Origin: Corynebacterium liangguodongii
Lineage (GTDB): Bacteria; Actinomycetota; Actinomycetes; Mycobacteriales; Mycobacteriaceae
Direction: 5' to 3'
Length of the DNA: 64,000 nucleotides
Assembly: GCF_003070865.1 (NCBI RefSeq)
Contig: NZ_CP026948.1
Location: 1,736,001 to 1,800,000 of the forward strand
Position 1 is the first letter of the stretch; the number at the start of each line of letters is the position of its first letter. The notes under the pieces are model-generated. The model did no database searches. It was not told the origin of the DNA and saw only the letters and a list, made by a program, of their open reading frames with translations. Below are positions 1 to 8,470 of the stretch, in pieces. The translations under genes and the position numbers were made by a program.

Positions 1-184
1 TGGACAAGGGATTGGTCGAGTGAGCTGCGCTGCAGGGCGGCCTCCAAGTTCAAGCAGTAGACGAGACTGGCTCAGAACAGCCGGACTGGATTCTCGACAT
101 CATCAAAGAACAAACTCATGAGGTCCTTATCGCCAGTCACGGGTGCGTCACGAAGACGGGCACAACCCTTTTTCGCTCGACGGG
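1..184. other. Window-edge stretch without a recognised gene
   Basis: No complete gene is visible. On the plus strand one frame stays open from about position 24 to a TAA at 186-188 without a start codon. Its translation looks protein-like (it includes DWILDIIKEQTHEVLIASHG), so it may be the tail of a decayed gene convergent with the lipoprotein at 185-775. I do not recognise the peptide. Confidence 0.3.
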
Positions 185-775
185 CTAATCTATTCGGCAA
201 TTAGGTGGTCGACTACTCGCTGAACCATGTTTGAACTCCTCTAGCGACACTTCGTTCAGGGTTTCCGGCTCATGAGTGCCTGGAATGTAGTTCTGGACAA
301 GTAGAGATCCGCGTGGATAACTTTTCAGACTGTCTAGCGTCAGGCCGTTCAGTGGTGGTACGAAGCGATGCTCGTCGGCGTTTCCCCTGTAGGTAATGGG
401 GTGAATCCAGAACCTTTGCTGCGAATCTTCCACGATCGAGTTGAGTACCGGCGGTTCGTGGTCTGAATAATGGGGAAGCTTTACGACGATGTAGCCGCTT
501 TGCGGACTGTCGAGGGATATTCGCTCGCTCAAGGGCGGCTCTCCAACCACGCCGGTAAGTATATGGATCTCCACGGATTCAACGGCGATGTCGCAGGCGA
601 TCATATGTATGGAGACGTCACCAGACTCCGCAATTGAAATCGCAATGTTGCCAGAGGGCTGTGCCTCAGCCATCTGATCCCAGCCAGCGAAAATTCCGCA
701 TCCTGACAGCCATAAAGTCGCCAAAATAGTAACGAATGTCGCCTTAATTCTGCGAAATCCTTGAAGTATATTCAT
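185..775 (-). CDS. Predicted secreted lipoprotein of unknown function
   Basis: A 196-residue protein with a basic N-terminus, a hydrophobic stretch and a lipobox (LSGC), so it should be exported and lipidated at that cysteine on the outer face of the membrane. The rest is soluble and matches no family I recognise. The ATG at 775 is chosen because GAAGGGT and GAAGG lie just upstream; a GTG seven codons earlier at 796 would touch the stop of the preceding gene. It starts about 20 bases after the LGFP-phospholipase gene on the same strand, so the two are probably cotranscribed. Possible roles such as a partner or protective factor for the phospholipase are speculation. Confidence 0.75.
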   Translation of the reverse strand: MNILQGFRRIKATFVTILATLWLSGCGIFAGWDQMAEAQPSGNIAISIAESGDVSIHMIACDIAVESVEIHILTGVVGEPPLSERISLDSPQSGYIVVKLPHYSDHEPPVLNSIVEDSQQRFWIHPITYRGNADEHRFVPPLNGLTLDSLKSYPRGSLLVQNYIPGTHEPETLNEVSLEEFKHGSASSRPPNCRID

Positions 776-795
776 GCCTTCGTACCCTTCACACA

Positions 796-2463
796 CTAGT
801 TCTTCACTCTCTGGTACGTATGCATGACCGTGTACGCGGAGTCGACGAATCCCCTACAGCGAGTAACCGATGCCCCATACGAAGCTCGGCAAACATATTG
901 CCAATCTCGTCTCAAGGCGGGGTCGCATAGGTTAGATCTCGTGGTGAAGTCTTTGGGGTTCCGCTCATAACAAAGGTCATGATAACTGCATGGTCCACGA
1001 AGATCGGCCGCAACCATTGAGTTTCTATCGAACCAAAACTGAGGCGACGGGGAAGTGCAATAGTCGTGCAGCGCAGGATTGCTACCGCTCGGGTTATATT
1101 CGTAGTTGGGATAAATAGGGACGGGTGATTTGATCTGAAAAACAGAAATATTTCCATTGCCATCCGTGGTGGCAACTTTTCCATTCTCCGGCGGGTAGGC
1201 TTGATGTCCCGCCTGAATCATAGGTGAATCCAGCCGTATCTCCTCAAGAATGTTGACGCCATACATGCCTCGAATAAATACTATTAGCGTGTTGTCGACA
1301 AGTTTTCCATTGCTGAATGTTGAACCGTGATCTCCGGTGACGTAGTCTTGGATCCGCAGGGTTCCCCCAGTAAAGTCTTGCACGATGTAGGAATCTTTAT
1401 CGAAATGCTCATCGGACGTCGGATAGCCAAATTTGCTTCTCTCGTATCCCTGGTTTCCCCAGATTGATAGAGTTGCCCCCTGAATAACATGTGCTCCAGT
1501 TCGTGGTGTCCAGTAGATCATTCCGCCTTCGAAGACGTTGTAGCGCCCGATCCCGTCTGGGGTGGTCAACTCATCACTGATGGGAAAGCCAAGATCACTG
1601 TTGTGTCCGCCCATGGATTGCCACTTGTCGTAGATAGCTCCCTGGATGCTGGCCTGCGTAGCAGGTAGCGCATTATGCGTGTAGACGTGTCCGCCTTCAA
1701 AGTGTTGGACGTACCACTGGTTGCCCAGTGAGATGTCGCTGGTGGTGGGGTAGCCAAGGAACCCGTTTTCCCACCCGTGCCGCTGCCACACCGTGGACAC
1801 GGGGACGCTCACGCTGTGCGCACCCGTGCGGGGATGCCAGTAGATAAACCCGTTAACAAACTCGGAGCGCCTTCCCACCCCGTCCGGGTTGACCAGCTCA
1901 TTGGACTTCGGAAGGAGCAAGAAACTGGTTGGTCCACCGATGGAGTCGTAGAGATTTTTAATTGCGCCGCAGACCTCAAACGGTGCCGGCCAATACACGC
2001 TACATCCTGGTCGGGCATTCAGCGTCGGTGTGTCCGGGTTGGTGAGTTTAGCTTCCTTAATCTCTGCTTGATCTGCATCAGCCTTGCTGACCCCTGCCGG
2101 GACCTCTTCTTTGTCCGAGCGCATCTGCCCCGGAATGATCTCGCTTTGTGGATCGTTAGTGGGGTGCCACTGATCCAGGCCCTGGGGATTGAGTTCTTCC
2201 TGCGTGACCTGGTTAACCTCGTAGCCTTCAGCCCCGGGAGGAGTCGGGATCCCCCAGGGAGCGAAAGGACCCTCCAACGGTACTGCTATAGGTTCTCCGG
2301 TCGTATCCGGTATAGGTTGTGCCTCATTCGTCTCCGGTGGGGAGATGCCGTCATGTAAGGATGAGCCTGATGAGGCGGTCTGGGCTGTGGCGGCAGTGGG
2401 ATGCGCGGCCATGAAGACAAGGATGGACAAAGCTGCTAGATACTTCTTTACCTGCGGTTTCAT
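796..2463 (-). CDS. Secreted LGFP-repeat protein with C-terminal phospholipase A2-like domain
   Basis: A 555-residue exported protein. Residues 1-28 form a signal peptide (basic start, hydrophobic core, ATAQ before likely cleavage). A proline-rich linker reaches about residue 150. Residues about 165-375 hold four LGFP-type repeats with GYP/GFP turns and the recurring IYWxPRTGAH segment. LGFP repeats are known from corynebacterial envelope proteins and are thought to bind the mycolic-acid/arabinogalactan wall. After a mixed region, residues about 455-550 look like a prokaryotic phospholipase A2: DLRGPCSYHDLCYE carries the CxxHD catalytic pair (His495, Asp496) flanked by cysteines, with more cysteines at about 513, 525 and 536 for disulfides. 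Phospholipid hydrolysis outside the cell, perhaps on host membranes, is inferred. It diverges from the protease at 2606. Confidence 0.85.
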   Translation of the reverse strand: MKPQVKKYLAALSILVFMAAHPTAATAQTASSGSSLHDGISPPETNEAQPIPDTTGEPIAVPLEGPFAPWGIPTPPGAEGYEVNQVTQEELNPQGLDQWHPTNDPQSEIIPGQMRSDKEEVPAGVSKADADQAEIKEAKLTNPDTPTLNARPGCSVYWPAPFEVCGAIKNLYDSIGGPTSFLLLPKSNELVNPDGVGRRSEFVNGFIYWHPRTGAHSVSVPVSTVWQRHGWENGFLGYPTTSDISLGNQWYVQHFEGGHVYTHNALPATQASIQGAIYDKWQSMGGHNSDLGFPISDELTTPDGIGRYNVFEGGMIYWTPRTGAHVIQGATLSIWGNQGYERSKFGYPTSDEHFDKDSYIVQDFTGGTLRIQDYVTGDHGSTFSNGKLVDNTLIVFIRGMYGVNILEEIRLDSPMIQAGHQAYPPENGKVATTDGNGNISVFQIKSPVPIYPNYEYNPSGSNPALHDYCTSPSPQFWFDRNSMVAADLRGPCSYHDLCYERNPKDFTTRSNLCDPALRRDWQYVCRASYGASVTRCRGFVDSAYTVMHTYQRVKN

Positions 2464-2605
2464 TGACTTCTTCCGAATCCCTGGTGTTGTTATGTGCTCT
2501 GGCTGCCCTTAGGCTACAAGCTGTCTGTCAATACCGCAGTGCATTCTGCAAAAATGTTAGTTACCTGAAAATAGTGTCTTTTTGGCGAGGAAGAGGGTCG
2601 GGGAC

Positions 2606-3295
2606 ATGAGGGTCTGGAAGAAATGTGGCGGGTCTCTGCTGACTGTCGCGACTATTGCGAGCGTTGTAACTGGGTTGCCTCACGCTGTGGCGGATGATCA
2701 GCCGTCGCTGCAGGCGACGAGTACTACTCCCGTTAAGGACAATCAAATTGCTGCCTTGTGGCAGGTGACAACCCCTGCCAGCGCAAGTGCTGCGCCTCAG
2801 GTTCGCAGAGAGTGCACCGTGAGTTATGTGGGGGACGGCTTCTGGCTTACGGCACACCACTGCGTCTCCCACAACCCCTCCATGGACGGCTACCTCGAAC
2901 AGTTCGACGGGCAACGAGCAGGAATCGCCGGGATTTACACATTGTCGGATACAGATGACGTTGCTCTGATTGAGGTGGGGCCGGGAATTGATGCGGATAC
3001 TTTTGACGTAGCACAGGATCCGCTCGACATAGGACAGCAGGCAACACTGACGGGGTACGGAGAGACCCACGACTATGCATCGTCTGCCACCACGACAATT
3101 GTCGCTCATCGTGACGAGATAGATTTCGGGTCCGCAGTCTATACCGATCTGTTCGAAGCGCAGTCTGCAACCGCATCGCGATCGTGTAGTGGTGACTCGG
3201 GAGCACCTGTTTATATCGGGTCAACCATCTATGCCATCCATACGGGAGGAGGCTACAACCCTTCCTGCCTAGACGGAAAAGACGAGCTGATGTAG
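2606..3295 (+). CDS. Secreted trypsin-like (S1 family) serine protease, truncated by an amber codon
   Basis: The reading frame gives 229 residues from the ATG at 2606, preferred over one eight codons upstream (2582) because it begins a proper signal peptide (MRVWKK, then a hydrophobic core and AVAD). All three catalytic elements are visible: TAHHC (His85), DDVALIEV (Asp118) and CSGDSGAP (Ser198). The frame ends at TAG 3293-3295 directly after DELM, but the same frame continues for 65 more codons with a typical S1 ending (HTNIASRASWISNTI). A TGG (Trp) codon here would restore a full protein of about 295 residues. As it stands the product lacks the last strand and helix of the fold and may be inactive or unstable. 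Confidence 0.8.
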   Translation: MRVWKKCGGSLLTVATIASVVTGLPHAVADDQPSLQATSTTPVKDNQIAALWQVTTPASASAAPQVRRECTVSYVGDGFWLTAHHCVSHNPSMDGYLEQFDGQRAGIAGIYTLSDTDDVALIEVGPGIDADTFDVAQDPLDIGQQATLTGYGETHDYASSATTTIVAHRDEIDFGSAVYTDLFEAQSATASRSCSGDSGAPVYIGSTIYAIHTGGGYNPSCLDGKDELM

Positions 3296-3493
3296 CACAC
3301 CAATATCGCATCCAGGGCAAGCTGGATCAGCAACACTATAGAAAAGAACGCCGGGCTCACCGAAGCAGAGAAACGTAAGGCTGCCACCGGACTCAATGCT
3401 GCCCCACTGGGCGAACCCGTGTTAAGTGACGTCCCTCAGGGGACGAGCAGTCACCCTCACACCCCGTTAAGTAACAGCCGCTCCAGTTCGTAG
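3296..3493 (+). pseudogene. Orphaned in-frame C-terminal part of the S1 protease
   Basis: Reading straight on from the amber codon at 3293-3295 gives 65 sense codons to a TAG at 3491-3493. The first part, HTNIASRASWISNTIEK, resembles the usual C-terminal end of chymotrypsin-fold proteases, where a conserved Trp-Ile sits in the last helix. There is no start codon or Shine-Dalgarno site, so it is translated only if the amber is read through. A one-base change (TAG to TGG) would repair the gene. Confidence 0.7.
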
Positions 3494-4311
3494 AAACTTC
3501 AGCACAACGTTAACACCGTAGATAGCAGGCTGGCCCGCCAGGAGAAGCGGTGATTGCAGATGGTACGTGTGGCGGTGACAGTGGTTTCGCGAACTGCCAC
3601 GTTCCACCGCTCGCCTACGGCAGCTGTCCGGGACGGAAGCGGATCTCGCATTTACCGCCTGCGAGGGGCGAAATTGTGATCTATATGCAGTTTTCCCCGG
3701 GGCATCGATCAAAAGGAGAGGTTCTTCGAATTCGAACGACCACGTCTCGGGACCCCATCCGACGTGCTCACCGTGAGCCACAGCGTATCAATCTTCATCT
3801 GTCATCGCTGTGGAGTAGGTCCCGCCACCTTCCACGTTGTCCTGGTGGGAATTGATCCTGCCAAATCCCTCCAGACCAATCCCTCCAGTCCCCTCCACGT
3901 GCGGTCTCATTGCCGACTATCGTAACTCCTCAGCTGAGGGATTCGCCGATTGTGATACCTGATAATGATCTTCCCTGCTGTAACTCGGAAGTAGCGCCGG
4001 AATTGGCACAACCTCGTGGTGGCATGCGGTAACCGAGTGGTGTCCATCGGACAGTTTGTAGAACCCTTTGGTCGTATTACTTGATTCGATTTCGCGTGCG
4101 CTCTTTGGACACCCCCATACAGGGCCTCGATTCAGTCCATGATCTATTCCGGCCCGGCAATGAACTTTGGGGAGCCTCACGTGTGCTTCCCTCCACCATT
4201 ACCCCCCACCGCACAAGCACGTAAGGCCGATAGCAACGACCGCCAATCACCCGACGCGGGCCGCGAATAGATAACGCCGCCCGCGGCGCGCTCCGACTAC
4301 CGTGGGAAAGC
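3494..4311. other. Gene-poor stretch, probably decayed sequence
   Basis: About 800 bases with no convincing gene. Short open frames exist on both strands but none has a good start, ribosome site or family match. One plus-strand frame at 3550-3855 begins with a peptide containing TCGGDSG, which resembles an S1 protease active-site motif, but what follows does not look like a protease. The base composition is more mixed than in the genes after 4312. The stretch separates the accessory left end from the conserved aecD region. Confidence 0.5.
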
Positions 4312-5436
4312 ATGGAGTTTCCCGATCTTGAGACGCTAAAGGCCCGCGGCACCCGCAAGTGGACGCAGTACGACGACGTGCTGCCCCTGTGGGTCGCCGA
4401 GAGCGACTTCCCCACCGCCCCGGCGGTCAAGGACGCCATCAAACGGGCCGTGGAGAACGAGACCTTCGGCTACACCCCCGCCCCGCAGGCCCAGCAGCTG
4501 CCGAAGCTGCTCGCCGATTTCTACGCCACCCGCTACGGCTGGCGCCCGGACGAGGACAAGATCTTCCCGGTGCCCGACGTGGTGCGCGGGCTGCTGCTGG
4601 CGATCATGTACTTCACCGAGGGCGACGTCATCGTCCCCGTACCCGCCTACCACCCGTTCCTCGAAATCGCGGAGACGGCGGGGCGCTCCATGGTCGAGGT
4701 CGGCAGCACCGGCGGGCTCGACCTGATGGAGGTCGAGGCGGCATTCCGCAACGGCGCCGGATCCATCATCCTGACCAACCCGTTCAACCCCGGCGGCTGG
4801 ATGTTCGACGCGGAAGAGCTCGACCAGATCTGCGCGATCGCCCGCCGCTATAAAGGGCGCGTGCTTGTCGACGAAATCCACGCCCCCTTAGTCTTCGACG
4901 GCGCCCACGTCTGTGCCGCCGCCAATAACCCGGACGTGTGCATCACCGTCACCGCCACCTCGAAGGCGTGGAACGTCGCGGGCCTGAAGTGCGCGCAGAT
5001 GATCTTCTCCAACGACGCCGATGCTAAGGCCTTTGGGGGTCTGACCGGCGTGGCCAAAGACGGCACGGGAACCCTGGGCATCATCGCCGCCGAGGCCTGC
5101 TACCGCGACGGAGTGGATTTCTTAAACGAGGAGGTCGAGCTGCTTCGCCGCAACAGGGACTGGCTCGTCGATACGCTGCCGAAGAAGATCCCCGGTATTA
5201 GCTTCCAGGTTCCGGCGGCGACGTATTTGATGTTCCTCGACTTCTCGGGCACTGCTCTTTCCACCGAGCACCCGGCGGCCTACCTGCGCACCCACGCCAA
5301 GGTCGCGCTCAACGAGGGCGCCTCCTTCGGCCCCGGCGGCGAGCACAAGGCAAGGCTGAACTTCGCCACCAGCCCGGAGATCTTGGAGGAGGCAGTCGAG
5401 CGCATCGCCAAGGCGATCGCCGAGATCTCCCGCTAG
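4312..5436 (+). CDS. aecD: MalY/PatB-type C-S lyase (cystathionine beta-lyase)
   Basis: A 374-residue PLP enzyme of fold type I, class I/II aminotransferase superfamily, MalY/PatB branch. It cleaves the C-S bond of cystathionine and related thioethers in the cytoplasm to give homocysteine, pyruvate and ammonia, serving methionine synthesis. The N-terminal part has the MalY-like PLWVAESDF, then NPFNPGG (about residues 158-164), VDEIHA with the PLP-contacting Asp187, and SKAWN with the PLP lysine Lys218. In C. glutamicum the homologue AecD confers resistance to aminoethylcysteine and lies next to brnQ; here treS and a maltokinase gene lie between them. The next ORF begins about 12 bases downstream, so translation is probably coupled. 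Confidence 0.9.
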   Translation: MEFPDLETLKARGTRKWTQYDDVLPLWVAESDFPTAPAVKDAIKRAVENETFGYTPAPQAQQLPKLLADFYATRYGWRPDEDKIFPVPDVVRGLLLAIMYFTEGDVIVPVPAYHPFLEIAETAGRSMVEVGSTGGLDLMEVEAAFRNGAGSIILTNPFNPGGWMFDAEELDQICAIARRYKGRVLVDEIHAPLVFDGAHVCAAANNPDVCITVTATSKAWNVAGLKCAQMIFSNDADAKAFGGLTGVAKDGTGTLGIIAAEACYRDGVDFLNEEVELLRRNRDWLVDTLPKKIPGISFQVPAATYLMFLDFSGTALSTEHPAAYLRTHAKVALNEGASFGPGGEHKARLNFATSPEILEEAVERIAKAIAEISR

Positions 5437-5447
5437 TCTTGTGTGGC

Positions 5448-7145
5448 ATGGAGAGCATCCCGCAGGCCACCGACTTCACCCCGCCGACCCCTGTCGAGGA
5501 GCCGTGGGAGCGGCCCGACCCGGAGTGGTACAAAGACGCCGTGTTCTACGAGGTCCTCGTGCGCGCCTTCTACGACCCAGACAACACCGGCTCGGGCACG
5601 CTCAAAGGCGTGGAGCAAAAGCTTGACTACCTCGAGTGGCTCGGTGTGGATTGCCTCTGGCTGCCACCATTCTACGACTCCCCGCTGCGCGACGGCGGAT
5701 ACGACATCCGCGACTTCCGCAAGGTCCTGCCGGAATTTGGTACGGTCGAGGACTTCATTTCGCTTGTCGATAGCGCCCACAAGCGCGGCATCCGCATCAT
5801 CACGGATTTCCCGATCAACCACACCTCGGATACGCATCGGTGGTTCCAGGAATCCCGCACGGACCCGGGCGGGCCCTACGGCGACTACTACGTGTGGTCT
5901 GACGACCCGACCCGCTACGGCGAGTCCCGCATCATCTTCATCGACACCGAGGAGTCGAACTGGTCCTTCGACCCGGTGCGCAAGCAGTACTACTGGCACC
6001 GCTTCTTCTCCCACCAGCCGGACCTCAACTACGACAACCCCGCCGTCCAGGAGGAGATCCTCGAGATCATCCGGTTTTGGCTAGACCTGGGCATGGACGG
6101 AATCCGCCTTGACGCCATCCCCTACCTCTTCGAGCGCGAGGGCACCAACAGCGAAAACCTGCCGGAGACGCACAACTTCATCAAACGCGTGCGCACGCTT
6201 TTCGACGACGAATACCCCGGCCGGTTCCTCCTCGCGGAGGCCAACCAGCTGCCCAACGAGGTCGTTGCCTACTTCGGCGAGGGCGAGGGTGACGAATGCC
6301 AGATGGCCTTCCACTTCCCCGTCATGCCGCGCATCTTCATGGGGATCCGGCAGGAATCGGCGCAGCCGATCATCGACATCCTGCGCGAGACCCCGGCCAT
6401 CCCGGAGTCGGCGCAGTGGGGGATCTTCCTGCGCAACCACGACGAGCTCACCTTGGAGATGGTCACCGAGGAGGAGCGCGATTACATGTACAAAAACTAT
6501 GCCACCGACCCGCGGATGAAGGCGAATGTGGGAATTAGGCGCAGATTAGCACCCCTGCTCGGAGGCCACCGCGACCGCCTCGAGCTCGCCCACGCCCTGC
6601 TGTTGTCGCTGCCCGGGTCGCCGTTTTTGTATTACGGCGACGAGATTGGGATGGGCGATAACATCTGGTTGCAAGACCGCGACGGTGTGCGCACCCCGAT
6701 GCAATGGTCCAACGACCGCAACGGCGGCTTTTCCAAGGCCGAGCCCGAGCGGCTCTACCTCCCGCCGGTGCGCAACGACCAGTATGGTTTCCACATCGTC
6801 AACGTCGAGTCCCAGATGAACCGGGACAATTCGCTTCTGCACTGGGTGCGCCAGCTCGTGCACATTCGCAAGCAGTACCGGGCGTTCGGCCGCGGCTCCT
6901 ACATCGAGGTCGAGCACTCCAACCCGCACGTTCTCGCTTTTATCCGGGAGTACGACGGCGAGCGCATCCTGTGCGTCAACAACCTCGCCTCCCGCCCCCA
7001 GCCGGTGGAGATGAACCTGAGCCACTACAACGGGGCGCAGCCGCGTGAGCTCTCCGGCGGAGTGGAGTTCCCCGCGATCGGCGAGCTGCCGTGGTTTGTC
7101 ACCCTCGCCCCGCACGGCTTCATGTGGTTCGACATTTCGGAATAG
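5448..7145 (+). CDS. treS: Trehalose synthase (maltose alpha-D-glucosyltransferase)
   Basis: A 565-residue GH13 enzyme that interconverts maltose and trehalose by intramolecular transglucosylation in the cytoplasm. Visible GH13 features are GGYDIRDF near residue 90, DFPINHTSD (about 120-128), the nucleophile Asp222 in GIRLDAI, the acid/base Glu264 in LLAEANQ, and Asp332 in FLRNHDEL. C-terminal beta-sandwich residues complete the usual length of the family. The ATG at 5448 gives the standard N-terminus; a TTG three codons upstream is possible. It starts 11 bases after aecD and is followed after 2 bases by the maltokinase gene. TreS and maltokinase form the known pair that turns trehalose into maltose-1-phosphate. 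Confidence 0.93.
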   Translation: MESIPQATDFTPPTPVEEPWERPDPEWYKDAVFYEVLVRAFYDPDNTGSGTLKGVEQKLDYLEWLGVDCLWLPPFYDSPLRDGGYDIRDFRKVLPEFGTVEDFISLVDSAHKRGIRIITDFPINHTSDTHRWFQESRTDPGGPYGDYYVWSDDPTRYGESRIIFIDTEESNWSFDPVRKQYYWHRFFSHQPDLNYDNPAVQEEILEIIRFWLDLGMDGIRLDAIPYLFEREGTNSENLPETHNFIKRVRTLFDDEYPGRFLLAEANQLPNEVVAYFGEGEGDECQMAFHFPVMPRIFMGIRQESAQPIIDILRETPAIPESAQWGIFLRNHDELTLEMVTEEERDYMYKNYATDPRMKANVGIRRRLAPLLGGHRDRLELAHALLLSLPGSPFLYYGDEIGMGDNIWLQDRDGVRTPMQWSNDRNGGFSKAEPERLYLPPVRNDQYGFHIVNVESQMNRDNSLLHWVRQLVHIRKQYRAFGRGSYIEVEHSNPHVLAFIREYDGERILCVNNLASRPQPVEMNLSHYNGAQPRELSGGVEFPAIGELPWFVTLAPHGFMWFDISE

Positions 7146-7147
7146 CC

Positions 7148-8242
7148 ATGATCGATCTCAGTAAAGAACGCTTCTACGGCGCTAAATCCGAGCCCATCGA
7201 CTCCGTCGAGGTCGCCTCCTCCCGTCCGATGGGCGACTTCGAGTGGCAGCTTCTCGACGTCTCCCACGGCGGCACAGTCGAGCGCTACCAAGTCTTAGTC
7301 TCCGACGAGCGCGACGCCCTTGCCACGGAGGCCGGGGCCTCGGCTTACCTTTCTGCAGTCTCACACCTCGGCGAGGTCCACGGCGAGGTCGGCGGCGTAT
7401 CGGCCCGCCCGATGGGCGCGGAGCAGTCCAACACCTCGCTCATCGTCGATGACGCGTGGGTGTTAAAGGCGTTTCGCCGCGTAGAGCGCGGCATCAACCC
7501 CGACGTCGAGTTGCTCAGCCGCATCGCTGACTGCCCCCACGTAGCCGGCGTGCGCGGCTACGTCACCTTAGACGGCGCGACGCTGGCGATGCAGCAGCAG
7601 CTCATCGTCGGCGGGGAGGACGGCTTCGACCTGGCCACGGGCGGCAACCTCGGCGATGCGATCGAGCTCGGCGCCGCGATCCGCGTGGTCCACGACGCGC
7701 TCGCTCAAGCCTTTGGCACGTGGGAGGCCAGCGGCTCAGACCTGCGCGCCGGGCTCGAGTCCCACCTCGACGAGCTCGTCGCGGCCGCGCCCCAGCTGCG
7801 CTCCTTCGAGGGGCGGATCCGCGAGCTCTACAGCGCGATCCCTGCCGGGCCGCACGCCATCCAGCGCATCCACGGCGACCTCCACTTGGGCCAGACGCTC
7901 AAGACGGTGTCGGCCAAGGAGCCGCGGTTCTACCTCATCGACTTCGAGGGCGAGCCCGCCCGGCCCCTGGAGCAGCGCCGCGCCCCCGACCACCCGCTGC
8001 GCGACGTCGCCGGGATGATCCGCTCCCTCGGCTACGCCCGGGCCGTGGGCAGGCTTGGCGACGACTGGGAGCGCTCCAGCGTGGACGCACTCGTGCGCGG
8101 GTACGGCTCGGCCCTGCCCGCCGACGACCCCGTGCTTGCCGCCTACGTCGTGGACAAGGCCGCCTACGAGGTGGTCTACGAGGCAAACAACCGCCCGGAC
8201 TGGGTCGACATCCCCCTCGCGGCGATCGAGGGGCTCGTGTAG
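7148..8242 (+). CDS. mak: Maltokinase
   Basis: A 364-residue kinase of the aminoglycoside-phosphotransferase-like fold, phosphorylating maltose to maltose-1-phosphate with ATP. Key motifs are IHGDLHLGQ (catalytic-loop Asp244) and YLIDFEGEP (Mg-binding Asp265), typical of the Pep2/Mak family, preceded by an N-terminal lobe with SNTSLIV and VLKAFRR. The ATG at 7148 lies 2 bases after the treS stop, so translation is coupled; an in-frame upstream extension overlapping treS is rejected. With TreS it would feed maltose-1-phosphate into alpha-glucan synthesis by GlgE, which is not in this window. Confidence 0.9.
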   Translation: MIDLSKERFYGAKSEPIDSVEVASSRPMGDFEWQLLDVSHGGTVERYQVLVSDERDALATEAGASAYLSAVSHLGEVHGEVGGVSARPMGAEQSNTSLIVDDAWVLKAFRRVERGINPDVELLSRIADCPHVAGVRGYVTLDGATLAMQQQLIVGGEDGFDLATGGNLGDAIELGAAIRVVHDALAQAFGTWEASGSDLRAGLESHLDELVAAAPQLRSFEGRIRELYSAIPAGPHAIQRIHGDLHLGQTLKTVSAKEPRFYLIDFEGEPARPLEQRRAPDHPLRDVAGMIRSLGYARAVGRLGDDWERSSVDALVRGYGSALPADDPVLAAYVVDKAAYEVVYEANNRPDWVDIPLAAIEGLV

Positions 8243-8470
8243 GTCCGTCCCGCGTAGCCGGGGGCTCGTGGGCCCGGGTGCCAAAAATCGAAGGCGCCGG
8301 CCGCCCACAAGGGAAAAGTGCCACATCCCCATCTCAGCACCACGCATCTGGCACCCACGCGGTGTCGGGCACTCCGGTTTCACACTCCGGGAAAATTTTC
8401 CCAAAAGATTTCCTCGTCCCCTCCCTCACGGGGTACCCTAAGGCAATTCCACGCACTTAAGGAGGATTCG

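Noticed and set aside
1777..2358. 193-codon plus-strand frame inside the LGFP-phospholipase gene
   Set aside because: The opposite strand has signal peptide, repeats and a catalytic domain; this frame shows none.
3293..3295. TAG read as pyrrolysine or another special codon
   Set aside because: No pylT or pylS genes are seen here, and the position matches a conserved tryptophan in S1 proteases, so a TGG to TAG change is simpler.
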